NCBI GenBank assembly: GCA_947503575.1
Contig: CANNDZ010000001.1
Span: 1,364,001 to 1,428,000, forward strand
Reading direction: 5' to 3'
Source of the DNA: an uncultured Kordiimonas sp.
GTDB lineage: Bacteria > Pseudomonadota > Alphaproteobacteria > Sphingomonadales > Kordiimonadaceae
DNA length: 64,000 bases
A program made the position numbers and the translations under genes. Under the pieces are notes generated by a model. That model was not told the DNA's origin. It saw only the letters and a list, made by a program, of their open reading frames with translations, and did not search any database. Position 1 is the stretch's first letter. Each line of letters opens with the position of its first letter. Of the stretch, positions 1 to 9,090 are shown one piece after another.

Positions 1-2
1 TG

Positions 3-344
3 CTCCAGTATGGGACTTTGTCTGCCATCTTATCGTTGATTTTGGTGCCGTTATGGCGGGGACCACAGGGAAAAAGTGCCGCAGCTTTCATTCATGCCGT
101 TTCGGCCCTTTCAGTGGTGGTGTGGCTTGCGATTATGTTCACATATAAAGGCACACTCGAAGGTGACGACATGCCTTATCTTCTGGGTTTTCCGCTCCCA
201 TCCGCCCTAACTGTTTATGCCGTTTGGGGCGTGGGGTTACTTCTTTCCTTTCTGTATGTCTTTGGTTTTGAAAAATATGTTTACACCAAAGAAGACCGGG
301 AGGGCTTTGAAGCGCTCTTGAAAGATCAGGCGAGGGATACCTGA
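3..344 (+). CDS. Small membrane partner of the SSS symporter (5' partial)
   Basis: The reading frame is open to the left edge, so the N-terminus is missing; the first in-frame start-like codon inside the window is TTG at 18 and has no ribosome site. The visible ~114 residues hold about three hydrophobic segments (roughly SLILVPLW, FIHAVSALSVVVWLAIMF and ALTVYAVWGVGLLLSFLYVF), followed by a charged cytoplasmic tail. Its stop codon overlaps the ATG of the downstream sodium:solute symporter (TGATG-type overlap), so the two are translationally coupled. Small multi-span proteins encoded directly before SSS transporters are common accessory subunits. I infer that role here from position and topology, not from a recognised signature. 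Confidence 0.6.
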   Translation, partial: LQYGTLSAILSLILVPLWRGPQGKSAAAFIHAVSALSVVVWLAIMFTYKGTLEGDDMPYLLGFPLPSALTVYAVWGVGLLLSFLYVFGFEKYVYTKEDREGFEALLKDQARDT

Positions 345-1840
345 TGGAAGAGTTGCGTCAGCCCATCATCCTGGGGTCTGTTGCCTTTTATATGGTGCTA
401 TGCATTGGCATTGGCCTGTGGGCGATGCGTAAAACCAAATCGGCAGGAGACTTTTTTGTTGCAGGCCGCAGCCTTGGGCCGATTGTTGTCGGGCTTGCTG
501 TGTTTTCTAGCTCCCTTTCGGGCTTTGGGTTTGTTGGCGGGCCGGGCCTTGTGTATGCGACGGGCCTCAGCTCCTTATGGATGAGCACGGTAACGGCCTT
601 CGGCTTTGCAATCGGGTTTTTCCTGATCGCCAAACGTATTCGCATGATCGCTGAGGTGCGCGACACGCTCTCGCTGCCTGATATTGTTGCCGCACGCTAC
701 AACAGCGAGCTGGCGCGCGGGCTCACGGGCGTGACCATCCTGCTGGGTGTCATGGGGTATATGGCAACGCAAATCCTGGCGATGGCGATGGTGTTGAAGG
801 CGCTGCTCTCGGCCACACCCATGTTCGCGGACATCAGCCTCGTCACCTGTGCTGTCATCTCAACTTCTGTCCTCATCTTCTATTCGGTGACCGGCGGCAT
901 CATCGCGTCCGTTTATACAGACCTTGTGCAGGGCTCGATCATGATTGTGGCGGGAGTGCTTGTCGTCATCACGGCGGCGACGGTGCTTGATGGCGGCATG
1001 ACAGAGGTCAGCCAAATCATTTTTGCTGACGACCCGGAAGCTATTATGCCCTTTGGCACCGTGGGTGCGGTGGGTGTGCTCAGTTGGTTTTTCCTCTTTG
1101 GTTTCGGTCTCGCGGGCCAGCCGCACATCATCACCAAAATGATGATGAACCGGCGCATTGAAGACAATAAAATCATCCTGCCGATGTCCATGCTCGGCTA
1201 TGCCGTTGCGGTTTTGCTTTGGGTGTCGGTCGGCTTGGTGATGCGCGCGGTGGTGGTGGGCGATATGCTAACGCCCCTTGAGGCCGCAGATCAGGCAGCG
1301 CCCGTTTTCCTGTCGCAGTATGCGCACCCCTTGCTCGCAGGCATTGTGTTTGCAGGGCTGTTTGCGGCCATTATGTCAACCGCGGACGCCTTCCTGAACA
1401 TCGGTGCGGCGGCCGTGGTGCATGACATTCCAAAGGCGGTGCGCGGTATGGCCATGAAGGCGGAGCTTGCATCCGCGCGCTGGGCGACCGTTATCATATC
1501 CCTGATCGCAACAGGTTTTGCGCTTTATGCCCACTACGGCAGTGGGCAGCTTGTCGCGCTTCTGGGTGCGTTTGGCTGGGGCACATTTGCCGCCGCTATC
1601 GTACCGGTGGTTGTGATTGGCCTGAATTGGAAACGTGCGACCCGCCCGGCGGCTATCACGGCGATTGTTTTCAGCCTTTTGATAAACTTGGCATTTCAGA
1701 TATTTGGTTGGTCGCTGCCTTATGCCATGCACCCGGGTTTTTTGGCGCTCCTCGTTTCCATGATACTCTTCATTCTTGTCTCGCTTGTGACCCCGGAAGA
1801 AGAAATTACTAAAGACATCAACCGCATCATGGAGTTGTGA
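344..1840 (+). CDS. Sodium:solute symporter (SSS) family transporter
   Basis: This 498-residue polytopic inner-membrane protein has the usual SSS length and about 13 hydrophobic segments. Early in the protein, TKSAGDFFVAGRSLGP is the typical SSS motif after the first helix, and the helix containing SSSLSGFGFVGGPG resembles the sodium-site region. Family members couple Na+ entry to uptake of organic acids, amino acids, sugars or vitamins. The substrate cannot be read from sequence. It overlaps the small membrane protein upstream and the zinc-ribbon protein downstream, forming a three-gene unit. The unit converges on the hydantoinase operon, so it may supply that pathway, but no shared regulatory site is visible in the window. 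Confidence 0.85.
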   Translation: MEELRQPIILGSVAFYMVLCIGIGLWAMRKTKSAGDFFVAGRSLGPIVVGLAVFSSSLSGFGFVGGPGLVYATGLSSLWMSTVTAFGFAIGFFLIAKRIRMIAEVRDTLSLPDIVAARYNSELARGLTGVTILLGVMGYMATQILAMAMVLKALLSATPMFADISLVTCAVISTSVLIFYSVTGGIIASVYTDLVQGSIMIVAGVLVVITAATVLDGGMTEVSQIIFADDPEAIMPFGTVGAVGVLSWFFLFGFGLAGQPHIITKMMMNRRIEDNKIILPMSMLGYAVAVLLWVSVGLVMRAVVVGDMLTPLEAADQAAPVFLSQYAHPLLAGIVFAGLFAAIMSTADAFLNIGAAAVVHDIPKAVRGMAMKAELASARWATVIISLIATGFALYAHYGSGQLVALLGAFGWGTFAAAIVPVVVIGLNWKRATRPAAITAIVFSLLINLAFQIFGWSLPYAMHPGFLALLVSMILFILVSLVTPEEEITKDINRIMEL

Positions 1841-2124
1841 TGAATCTGTTTAACCCCATAAAGCGCCATTACTTGATCATCACGCTCTTTGTATCAATTG
1901 GCTTTATTGGCGTGCTCACAGCAGTCGAATACAATTATTCGTACACCTCAGTTTCACTAATGATGTGGGCCGCAGTTTCATGGGGGTTAATGTTCTGGTC
2001 AGGTAGGTGCCAGCATTGTGGGCATTCAATTCCACAAGTTCGCTTTGGATTGCCGAAACAAGCTACCCCGGATTTGTGCGATAAGTGTGGAAACTCTTAT
2101 TCTGTTCCGCGTGGTAAGAAGTAA
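1840..2124 (+). CDS. Small membrane protein with a C-terminal zinc ribbon
   Basis: This 94-residue protein has two N-terminal hydrophobic segments (around HYLIITLFVSIGFIGVL and VSLMMWAAVSWGLMFW) and a C-terminal four-cysteine ribbon: CQHCGHS, then DLCDKCGNSY about 25 residues later. The ATG at 1840 overlaps the symporter stop; a GTG one codon earlier is also possible. A strong hairpin terminator follows immediately. I do not recognise the family. The ribbon suggests zinc binding on the cytoplasmic side, and the tight coupling suggests a role with the transporter (assembly or regulation), which is inference only. Confidence 0.65.
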   Translation: MNLFNPIKRHYLIITLFVSIGFIGVLTAVEYNYSYTSVSLMMWAAVSWGLMFWSGRCQHCGHSIPQVRFGLPKQATPDLCDKCGNSYSVPRGKK

Positions 2125-2156
2125 AAAAGGCCGGGGTTAACCGGCCTTTTCTTTTT
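2124..2156. terminator. Bidirectional intrinsic terminator
   Basis: The stem AAAAAGGCCGG / CCGGCCTTTT has a short GGTTAA loop and T-rich flanks on both strands. It sits between two convergent genes: the zinc-ribbon membrane gene (+) and hyuB-like (-). It should terminate both. Confidence 0.85.
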
Positions 2157-2170
2157 AATGTCTGCAAGTT

Positions 2171-4030
2171 CTACCACTGCGGCTGGATGGGGGCGTCCAG
2201 GCCGGTTTCTGCCTTGCAATTGGCGCGGATGGTTTCAATGTCCGGGCCGAAATTGAAAATCTCACCTTCGGTTTGATGCTTGGCAAGTTCTGCGCGCTTT
2301 GCTTCGGTCGCGGCCGCATCAATGGTCCCAGCAGCATCCACTTTCACGCCGTAGTTATTGAACGCGCCTTCCACGCTCACGAGGCCCCGCCGTACTTCCA
2401 GTGCCACCAACTCCGCATCCCGCTCCAGCGGGTTACCCCAGCCGCCACCGCCCCAGGTGATGTAATCCAGCTCATCGCCTTCAAACACATCAATTCGGTC
2501 GCATTTGGAGGCGAGCACTTCCTCCGTGCCGTCAGCCCGGCGCAGGATTTTGGTGGACCGTGCGCCCGGCTCCCCGCCGTTTACACCCCAGGGGTAAGTG
2601 AACCAACGATCATCATGGATGGATACCGTACCTTTGTTCAGAAACTGGTATGTCATCAAAATGCCGTTGCCGCCCCGGTTAAGCCCCGCGCCGCCACTGT
2701 CGGGGATGGAGGTATAGTCGGTAATCCGCATCGGGAAGTAGCGTTCCAGAAACTCGTTAGGCACATTGGTGAAGCCGGGCCACAGGCTGTGACCGTCGGG
2801 CCCGTCGCCCCAGGGGCGCCCAGGAATGCCGCCAAAACCAATCTGGAATAGCTGGAACCATTCGCCGCTGTCCTTGTCAAAACCAGAGAACATCAGGTGT
2901 GGGCTTGAGCTGAAGCCCGCTGCATTCAGGAACTCAGGCTGGCCTTGCCCCAGCAGCCCGCCCAGAATGTCAAAAATCCGGCCCAAAGCATGCGTTCTGC
3001 ACGAAAGCGCGGCAGGGAAGTTTGGCTTCAACAGACTACCTTGTGGGATGCGTACATCCACAAGGTCATAGAAGCCATCATTGAACATCACTTGCGGGTC
3101 AAACACCATAACCATATAAATACCAAAGAACATTTTGAACATGTTCTCGTTTAGGTAAAAGTTAATAGAACCAACAGCTTGTGGGTCTGTGCCATCAAAA
3201 TCCAGGATGACAGTCTCGCCTTCGCGCCACATGGTACATTTGATTTTGTAAGGGCCAAAACCACGGCCATCATCACAGATATAGTCTTCAAAGCTGACTT
3301 TTTCGGTGCTGACTGCTGTGTTGATCAGGTGGCCCATCGCTCGTTTGTTGCGGGCCAGCAGCTCGTCTGTTGCTGAGGTGAAAAAATCATCGCCGAAGCG
3401 CTCGCATATCTCGATCACGCGCTTTTCCGCCACGCGGCAGCTTGCCACAATTGCCAGCAAGTCAGCTCGGCACCATTCCGGCATACGCACCTGGTGCAGC
3501 ACGAGCGTCAGGATATCTTCCTGTAAAACGTCTTTCTTGAACAGTTTAATCGGTGGGATGCGCACCCCTTCTTCAAAAATGCTGGTGGCGTCCGTTGGCA
3601 TGCTGCCCGGCACCTTACCGCCAATGTCGGTCATGTGACCGAACATGCAAGCCCAGCTAACCAATCGGCCATCCACAAAAATGGGTCGTATGATCAACCA
3701 GTCATTGTTGTGGGATACCGCGCCTTCGCAACTGTAGGGATCAGCAAGCCAGATCATGTCGCCTTCTTCAATATCGCCGTCATAGCCCTTGAGGAAGCCA
3801 TCAATAAAGCTGCCAAACTGGCCCACCACCATCAGACCCTCTCGGTCTGCAATCAGCGGGAAGGCATCGCCTTGTTCGCGGATGCCAGGGCTCATGGCGG
3901 TGCGAAACAGGGTTGCGTCCATTTCCTCGCGCGCATTCCTAAGCGCGTTTTCAACGATATCGAGGGTGATCGTATCCACCGGTACTTTTTTAAACGGGGT
4001 GGTGTTCGTTTCAATAATTGTTGCAGTCAT
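2171..4030 (-). CDS. Hydantoinase B / oxoprolinase beta subunit family protein
   Basis: This 619-residue protein of the HyuB family is the large partner of HyuA in ATP-dependent hydantoinases, 5-oxoprolinases and the related acetone/acetophenone carboxylases. Typical family stretches include DIVENALRNAREEMDATLFRTA near the N-terminus, the GDMIWLADPY region, GHMTDIGGKVPGS, and a glycine-rich C-terminal WGGGGWGNPLERD segment. It starts 14 bp after the HyuA-like gene with a clear AGGGGAGG ribosome site and is the last gene of a three-gene minus-strand operon. Together with HyuA it should hydrolyse, or less likely carboxylate, an amide, lactam or ketone using ATP. The nearby N-carbamoyl-amidase-like gene favours a hydantoin-type ring substrate. 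Confidence 0.85.
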   Translation of the reverse strand: MTATIIETNTTPFKKVPVDTITLDIVENALRNAREEMDATLFRTAMSPGIREQGDAFPLIADREGLMVVGQFGSFIDGFLKGYDGDIEEGDMIWLADPYSCEGAVSHNNDWLIIRPIFVDGRLVSWACMFGHMTDIGGKVPGSMPTDATSIFEEGVRIPPIKLFKKDVLQEDILTLVLHQVRMPEWCRADLLAIVASCRVAEKRVIEICERFGDDFFTSATDELLARNKRAMGHLINTAVSTEKVSFEDYICDDGRGFGPYKIKCTMWREGETVILDFDGTDPQAVGSINFYLNENMFKMFFGIYMVMVFDPQVMFNDGFYDLVDVRIPQGSLLKPNFPAALSCRTHALGRIFDILGGLLGQGQPEFLNAAGFSSSPHLMFSGFDKDSGEWFQLFQIGFGGIPGRPWGDGPDGHSLWPGFTNVPNEFLERYFPMRITDYTSIPDSGGAGLNRGGNGILMTYQFLNKGTVSIHDDRWFTYPWGVNGGEPGARSTKILRRADGTEEVLASKCDRIDVFEGDELDYITWGGGGWGNPLERDAELVALEVRRGLVSVEGAFNNYGVKVDAAGTIDAAATEAKRAELAKHQTEGEIFNFGPDIETIRANCKAETGLDAPIQPQW

Positions 4031-4044
4031 TGGTTTTCCTCCCC

Positions 4045-6099
4045 TTAAGATGCCGGATTGATCAGGATGTTGCCGTATGTATCCACCGTGCCCACATGGT
4101 CCGGCAGGATGACAGCGGTGCTATCCATCTCGGTTACAATGCACGGGCCTGGAATTTTATCGCCGGCTTCCAGTTTGGAGCGGTCATAAATCGCGGCGGC
4201 ATGTTCTGTGCCCCCTGCCCACATCGTGTGGTCGCTGACTTTGGCCTGTGATGGATCACCGTCGCCGTCGGGTAGTTTGATCGCCGGCATTTCCGTGCCC
4301 TGACCAAGCGCAATAGCGCGTAGGTTTACAATCTCGTGCACCACATCCAGATTAAAGGTAAACAGGCGCTTGTGTTCTTCATCAAATGTAGCCTGAAGCT
4401 TTTTGATGCCGTTGCCTGCTTCAAAATCCTTTATGTCGATCGACAGATCGACCTCAAACCCTTGCCCGGCATAGCGCACACCTGCTTCAAACGTAATGGT
4501 TTGCTGGTCGCGGGCAACACCTTCTTCTTCCAGTTCGCGGGCAACCGTTTCGCGCATTTCTGCGAGCCATTTGGCGACCTCGGCATCATCGGTTTGTTTG
4601 ACCGTTCGATTGAACGACCGCGCATGCTCATAGCGCATTTGTGTTGTGGCATCCCCTGTGGCGCATAAAACGCCGGGGCTGACAGGCACCACAACCGGGT
4701 AACTGCCCATAAGCTTGCCAACCGCGTTTGAATGCAGGGACCCGGCGCCGCCAAACCCCATCAGAGCAAAGTCGCGCGGGTCATAGCCCTGTTGCACAGA
4801 TACAAGCCGCAGCGCACCAAACATGTTTTCGTTTGCGATATCGATAATGCCTTGTGCTGCTTCCTGAATGGTGACGCTCAGGGCGTCCGCGATGGTCTGC
4901 ACAGCTTTGGTAGCGGCATCCACATCCAGTTTGAACGACCCACCCAGTAGCGCGGCGGGCAGGTTGCCCAGCACCACATGCGCGTCCGTGACTGTTGGCT
5001 GCTCGCCGCCCTTACCGTAGGCCGCAGGGCCAGGCACTGCACCCGCTGATTCAGGGCCAACCCTCAGTGCACCCGTTAGTTCCGGTACATGGGCAATGGA
5101 TCCGCCACCCGCACCAACGGTTTTTACATCAAGCGACGAGGCGCGCACTGTAAGGTGGCCAACACTTGTTTCTCGCCGCAAGCGTGGTTCGCTGTTTTCG
5201 ATCAGCGCCACGTCTGTCGAGGTGCCACCAACATCAAGTGTGAGGATGTTTTTCAGGCCTGCATTGCGCGCGGACCACAATGCGCCGGTTACACCGCCCG
5301 CCGGGCCGGACATGAGCAGGTTGACCGGATGACCTTCTGATTTTTCAGAGCCCATCAGGCCACCATCAGAGCGCAGCAGATTGATGCGGCCGTCCATGCC
5401 CAGGGTCCGCAGTTCGTTGCGCAAGTTCGAGACATACATCGCCATGATGGGGCGGACGAGTGAGTTAGCAACGGACGTGAGCGCACGCTCATACTCCTGC
5501 ATTTCCGGCAATACCTCGTGGCTCAGGGAAATGGGGATGTCAGGGAAAACATCTTTGGCTATTTCGCCGATTTCACGCTCATGCACACCGTTGATGTAGC
5601 TATTGACTGTACAAATCGTGAGGGCCTCAATGCCTTCGCTTTTCAGGCTTTCAAGGGCGGCGCGTGCCTGGTCTTTGTTTACTGGTTTTACAACGCCACC
5701 ATTGGCATCAAGCCGTTCTTCAATTTCGACAGTGCATTCCAGCGCGGCGAGTGGCTCCGGTTTCGGCCAGGTGATCCATGCTGCAAGACCGCCCGGCACC
5801 AGCGAGCGTGCAACCTGCAAAATTTGTCGGTATCCTTGAGTGACAACTAGCCCGGTTTTTGCGCCCTTGCCTTCCAGCACAGCATTGGTCGCAACCGTTG
5901 TACCATGCAGAAACTGGCCAACATCAGATGGATTAATGCCAGCCTGATCGCAAATCGCTTTGGTGCCGCTGATCACCGCGACCGAGGGGTCATGGGGTGT
6001 ACTGGGTACCTTGTCGCGCCATGTTGCGCCGGTTTCTTCGTCGATAAGCAGAAGGTCTGTGAACGTGCCCCCCACGTCTACACCTAGTCTGTAAGGCAT
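4045..6099 (-). CDS. Hydantoinase A / oxoprolinase alpha subunit family protein
   Basis: This 684-residue HyuA-family protein has an ASKHA-type ATPase fold. The N-terminal GVDVGGTFTDLLLID phosphate-binding motif is intact, LTLDVGGTSTDVALI appears in mid-protein, and FGGAGSLHSNAVG is the usual conserved loop. Its length matches the roughly 680-residue alpha subunits rather than fused 5-oxoprolinases. It is the middle gene of the operon, 49 bp after the HMG-CoA-lyase-like gene, and starts at an ATG preceded by AGGGAG. The expected role is ATP-dependent phosphorylation or activation of the substrate amide for ring opening with the B subunit. The sequence does not say whether the substrate is 5-oxoproline, N-methylhydantoin or something else. 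Confidence 0.85.
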   Translation of the reverse strand: MPYRLGVDVGGTFTDLLLIDEETGATWRDKVPSTPHDPSVAVISGTKAICDQAGINPSDVGQFLHGTTVATNAVLEGKGAKTGLVVTQGYRQILQVARSLVPGGLAAWITWPKPEPLAALECTVEIEERLDANGGVVKPVNKDQARAALESLKSEGIEALTICTVNSYINGVHEREIGEIAKDVFPDIPISLSHEVLPEMQEYERALTSVANSLVRPIMAMYVSNLRNELRTLGMDGRINLLRSDGGLMGSEKSEGHPVNLLMSGPAGGVTGALWSARNAGLKNILTLDVGGTSTDVALIENSEPRLRRETSVGHLTVRASSLDVKTVGAGGGSIAHVPELTGALRVGPESAGAVPGPAAYGKGGEQPTVTDAHVVLGNLPAALLGGSFKLDVDAATKAVQTIADALSVTIQEAAQGIIDIANENMFGALRLVSVQQGYDPRDFALMGFGGAGSLHSNAVGKLMGSYPVVVPVSPGVLCATGDATTQMRYEHARSFNRTVKQTDDAEVAKWLAEMRETVARELEEEGVARDQQTITFEAGVRYAGQGFEVDLSIDIKDFEAGNGIKKLQATFDEEHKRLFTFNLDVVHEIVNLRAIALGQGTEMPAIKLPDGDGDPSQAKVSDHTMWAGGTEHAAAIYDRSKLEAGDKIPGPCIVTEMDSTAVILPDHVGTVDTYGNILINPAS

Positions 6100-6148
6100 G
6101 TTTTTTGTCTCCCTAATTTCACGCTGTGCGAGAAAACCCCGTCAGTAT

Positions 6149-7081
6149 TTAGATAGCTTGATGTTCAGATAGTGGAAAACCACCCGCCTGGCTGACCATG
6201 GCAGGGGGTGTGCGCCCCAGTACGGTTTCAACCCAGTGCGCGAGTTCAATCATTTGGTCCAGATCTACGCCCGTTGTCACATCTGACTCGGACAACAAGT
6301 ATAAAAGGTCTTCGGTGCCTATGTTACCCGTTGCCTTGGGCGCAAAGGGGCAGCCGCCCAGGCCCGCAACGGAGGCATCCAGTGTTGTCACCCCTGCTTC
6401 ATATGCCGCCCAGGCGTTGGCGAGGCCAGTGTTGCGGGTGTTATGAAAATGTGCACGCAGCGGCATGCTTGGCAGCCGTTCGCGGATGGCAGTTATCAGC
6501 TCTGTCACACGCTTGGGCGACCCAACACCAATAGTGTCAGCGATGGCGATTTCACGCGGCTCAGCCTCTGCAATATCTTCGGCCATGGCGATGACTTTTG
6601 CTGGGTCCACACGGCCTTCAAACGGACACCCAAACGAGGCCGAGATAGTTGCTTGTGCACTCATGCCCTCGGCCTTGGCCATTTTGATCATGTCTTTTGT
6701 GATGGTGACGGACTCGGCGGATGTTTGCCCCTGATTTTTATCCGCGAATGTATCGCTGGCGATAGCTACGCACCCGGCTTCGTCAATACCACGCTTGCCG
6801 CCCTCGCGGGTGGCAAAACCCCGCAGCAGACCGCGTTTGTTTAACACAAGCCCGATATAGGTAACGTCTTTGCGGTCTTCCAGTCCGGCAATCACAGCCT
6901 CGGCGTCGGCCATTTGCGGTACGCGTTTGGGGTGCACAAAGCTGGCGACCTCGAGCCGGCGTATACCTGCCGCGATCGCGCCATTGATCATCCGCAGCTT
7001 GTCTTCGGTTGAAAAAACGACTTTTTCATTCTGCAATCCGTCCCTGGGACCAACTTCCAGAATTTCGACATTTGATGTCAT
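6149..7081 (-). CDS. HMG-CoA lyase family protein
   Basis: This 310-residue TIM-barrel lyase has the expected family length. Diagnostic motifs are VGPRDGLQNE near the N-terminus (catalytic Arg and metal Asp), AHFHNTRNTG (metal His pair) and the cysteine loop GLGGCPFAPKATGNIGTED. It is therefore probably active in cleaving a 3-hydroxyacyl-CoA by a retro-Claisen reaction. It is the first gene of the hyu operon and faces the family III CoA-transferase across the divergent promoter. No leucine-degradation genes (acyl-CoA dehydrogenase, methylcrotonyl-CoA carboxylase) are near, so an HMG-CoA analogue produced by the adjacent CoA-transferase is a more likely substrate than HMG-CoA from leucine. That last point is inference. 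Confidence 0.85.
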   Translation of the reverse strand: MTSNVEILEVGPRDGLQNEKVVFSTEDKLRMINGAIAAGIRRLEVASFVHPKRVPQMADAEAVIAGLEDRKDVTYIGLVLNKRGLLRGFATREGGKRGIDEAGCVAIASDTFADKNQGQTSAESVTITKDMIKMAKAEGMSAQATISASFGCPFEGRVDPAKVIAMAEDIAEAEPREIAIADTIGVGSPKRVTELITAIRERLPSMPLRAHFHNTRNTGLANAWAAYEAGVTTLDASVAGLGGCPFAPKATGNIGTEDLLYLLSESDVTTGVDLDQMIELAHWVETVLGRTPPAMVSQAGGFPLSEHQAI

Positions 7082-7128
7082 TTTATGCCTCTGTGAGTTC
7101 GCATGATATAGGTCAGCGCCTCATCAAA

Positions 7129-7165
7129 AAATGTATACAATTCTATAAACTGATTGTATACAAAA
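7129..7165. promoter_or_regulatory. Paired GntR-type operators in divergent promoter
   Basis: Two identical TGTATACA palindromes (cores 7132-7139 and 7155-7162, centres 23 bp apart) lie between the HMG-lyase operon and the CoA-transferase gene. Their flanks are AT-rich, giving ATGTATACAA and TTGTATACAA, similar to sites of FadR-type (FCD) GntR regulators. The same core recurs beside the gntR gene at 9783-9822, which supports binding by that regulator. No binding data exist. Confidence 0.7.
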
Positions 7166-7235
7166 ATTCAATAAGGCAGATTCTTATCTGTTATAGCGAT
7201 CTTGATCGTTGAGATAAATCATTAGGAGACAAACA

Positions 7236-8432
7236 GTGACCAATGCTCCGAACTTTGGCGCCCTGAAGGGTTTGCGGATGATCGAACTCGGGCAGTTGAT
7301 TGCTGGTCCGTTTTGCGGCCAGTTAATGGCTGACCACGGAGTTGAGGTTATTAAGGTAGAAGCCCCTGGCATTGGTGATCCGATGCGGAAATGGGGCCAA
7401 AGTGCACCGTTGTGGTGGCCGGTTGTGTCCCGTAATAAAAAGTGCGTTACGCTGAACTTGCGAGAAAAAGAAGGCCAGGACCTATTGAAGGAAATGGTCA
7501 AGAAAACCGATTTCCTGTTAGAGAATTTTCGCGCAGGAACCATGGAGAAATGGGGCCTGAGTTACGAAGAGCTGTCCAAGATTAACCCCCGACTTATTAT
7601 GATCCGCGTTTCCGGGTTTGGCCAGACCGGGCCTTATGCGAAACGCGCCGGGTATGGCTCCATCGGGGAAGCAATGGGCGGTATGCGCAACCTTGCCGGT
7701 GACCCGTCAACACCGCCAAGCCGTATTGGCTTGTCTATTGGTGACTCCCTGGCTGCGACCTATGCATGCCTTGGTGCCTTGATGGCGCTGCGGCACCGTG
7801 ACCAAACCGGCGAGGGGCAGGTGGTTGATAGCGCCATTTATGAAGCTGTTCTTGCGATGATGGAATCTGTCGTGCCGGAATATACCCAGCAGGGTTTTGT
7901 TCGTGAGCGAACAGGGTCCGTATTGCCCAAAGTGGCGCCATCAAACGCCTATCCGACCAAAGATGGGGACATACTGATCGCCGCTAATCAGGATACTGTT
8001 TTCAAACGTCTGGCGGCGGCGATGGGGCGGCCTGAAATGGCAGACAGCGAAGAGTATGCAACGCACCATGCGCGGGGTGCGCGGCAGGAAGAATTGGACG
8101 ACATTATCGCTGACTGGACCAAAGATTTCACCAGCGATGAATTGCAGGCCTTGATGGATGAGCACGGTGTCCCTGCAGGCAAAATATTCAAGGCACCTGA
8201 TATGTTGACGGATCCGCAATACACCGCCCGGGAGGCTGTTGTGAAAGTGGACCACCCTGAATATGAAAAGCTATACATGCAGAATGTTTTCCCCAAATTG
8301 TCCGAAACGCCCGGCGAGGTTCGGTGGGCCGGGCCGCATTCACTTGGTGAACATAACAGCGAGGTGTATGCTGACCTTCTGGGTAAAACGCCGGAAGAGA
8401 TTGAAAGTATGCGTGAAGCCGGAATTATTTAA
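7236..8432 (+). CDS. Family III CoA-transferase (CaiB/BaiF)
   Basis: This 398-residue protein has the CaiB/BaiF fold. The N-terminal GLRMIELGQLIAGPFCG, EVIKVEAPGIGDPMR, ENFRAGTMEKWGL and GFGQTGPYAKRAGY blocks are all standard. Asp170 in GDSLAATYA matches the catalytic aspartate of formyl-CoA transferase. It moves CoA from a donor thioester to a carboxylic acid. It starts at a GTG at 7236 after AGGAGACA and overlaps the next gene by one base (TAATG). It is divergent from the HMG-lyase operon across the paired GntR sites. A plausible role is CoA activation of the acid released by the hyu/amidase steps before the lyase cleaves it. Confidence 0.88.
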   Translation: MTNAPNFGALKGLRMIELGQLIAGPFCGQLMADHGVEVIKVEAPGIGDPMRKWGQSAPLWWPVVSRNKKCVTLNLREKEGQDLLKEMVKKTDFLLENFRAGTMEKWGLSYEELSKINPRLIMIRVSGFGQTGPYAKRAGYGSIGEAMGGMRNLAGDPSTPPSRIGLSIGDSLAATYACLGALMALRHRDQTGEGQVVDSAIYEAVLAMMESVVPEYTQQGFVRERTGSVLPKVAPSNAYPTKDGDILIAANQDTVFKRLAAAMGRPEMADSEEYATHHARGARQEELDDIIADWTKDFTSDELQALMDEHGVPAGKIFKAPDMLTDPQYTAREAVVKVDHPEYEKLYMQNVFPKLSETPGEVRWAGPHSLGEHNSEVYADLLGKTPEEIESMREAGII

Positions 8433-9073
8433 TGGCCACTAAAGACGTGTCGCTTGATCAGGATTATAGGAAAGCTGGATTTGGCGGTACGCTAGGCTTT
8501 GGGGCAGCGCCGGCTCTTTTGATCATTGATATGTGCATGGCGTATCTGGACCCCGGGGCCCCGCTGTATGCGGGTATTGAGGCAGAAGCCGGGCAGGTCG
8601 GGCGGTTGCTGAGCGCCTTCCGCGATGCTGGTCGTCCTGTCATTCATACGCGAGTAGAATATGTGCCTGGCGGTGCGGACGGCGGGCTTTTTTATAAAAA
8701 GGTTTCTGCCCTGAAGTGTTTTGACCGAGGCAATCCGTTTGCTGACTCACCGCCCGAACTGCAGCCACAGGCCGACGAAGTCGTTGTGACAAAACAGTAT
8801 GCCAGCGCTTATTTTGGGACTTCGCTTGCCAGTACACTGTCGGCACTCGGATGCGATAGTGTGGTGATAACAGGCGTGAGTACGTCAGGCTGCGTTAGGG
8901 CCAGTGCCTTGGATACCATCCAAAACGGGTTTATCCCGTTGGTGGTTGAGGACGCTTGTGGCGACCGCGACGAAAGTGTGCATAAGGCAAATCTGTTTGA
9001 TCTGAGCGCAAAGTATGCTGATTTGGTCACAACCGACCAGGTGATGGAGAGGCTTGCGGCAGGTTGGGCCTGA
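8432..9073 (+). CDS. Isochorismatase-like cysteine hydrolase (N-carbamoylsarcosine amidase type)
   Basis: This 213-residue alpha/beta hydrolase of the isochorismatase superfamily has a complete triad: Asp33 (LIIDMCMAYLD), Lys121 (VVVTKQYASAYFGT) and Cys154 (TGVSTSGCVRASA). The region after Asp33 and the YFGTSLA segment resemble N-carbamoylsarcosine amidases and maleamate amidases more than true isochorismatases. It should release ammonia (with CO2 for a carbamoyl substrate) from a linear amide. It is translationally coupled to the CoA-transferase. Pairing with HyuAB parallels the known creatinine route, where N-methylhydantoin is opened by an ATP-dependent hydantoinase and the product is cleaved by N-carbamoylsarcosine amidase; the actual substrate here is unknown. 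Confidence 0.8.
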   Translation: MATKDVSLDQDYRKAGFGGTLGFGAAPALLIIDMCMAYLDPGAPLYAGIEAEAGQVGRLLSAFRDAGRPVIHTRVEYVPGGADGGLFYKKVSALKCFDRGNPFADSPPELQPQADEVVVTKQYASAYFGTSLASTLSALGCDSVVITGVSTSGCVRASALDTIQNGFIPLVVEDACGDRDESVHKANLFDLSAKYADLVTTDQVMERLAAGWA

Positions 9074-9090
9074 TAGGGGCTCGGGTAATA

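Noticed and set aside
6149-7081. Leucine-degradation role for the HMG-CoA-lyase-like gene
   Set aside because: No isovaleryl-CoA dehydrogenase, methylcrotonyl-CoA carboxylase or enoyl-CoA hydratase genes are nearby; its operon partners are hydantoinase subunits.
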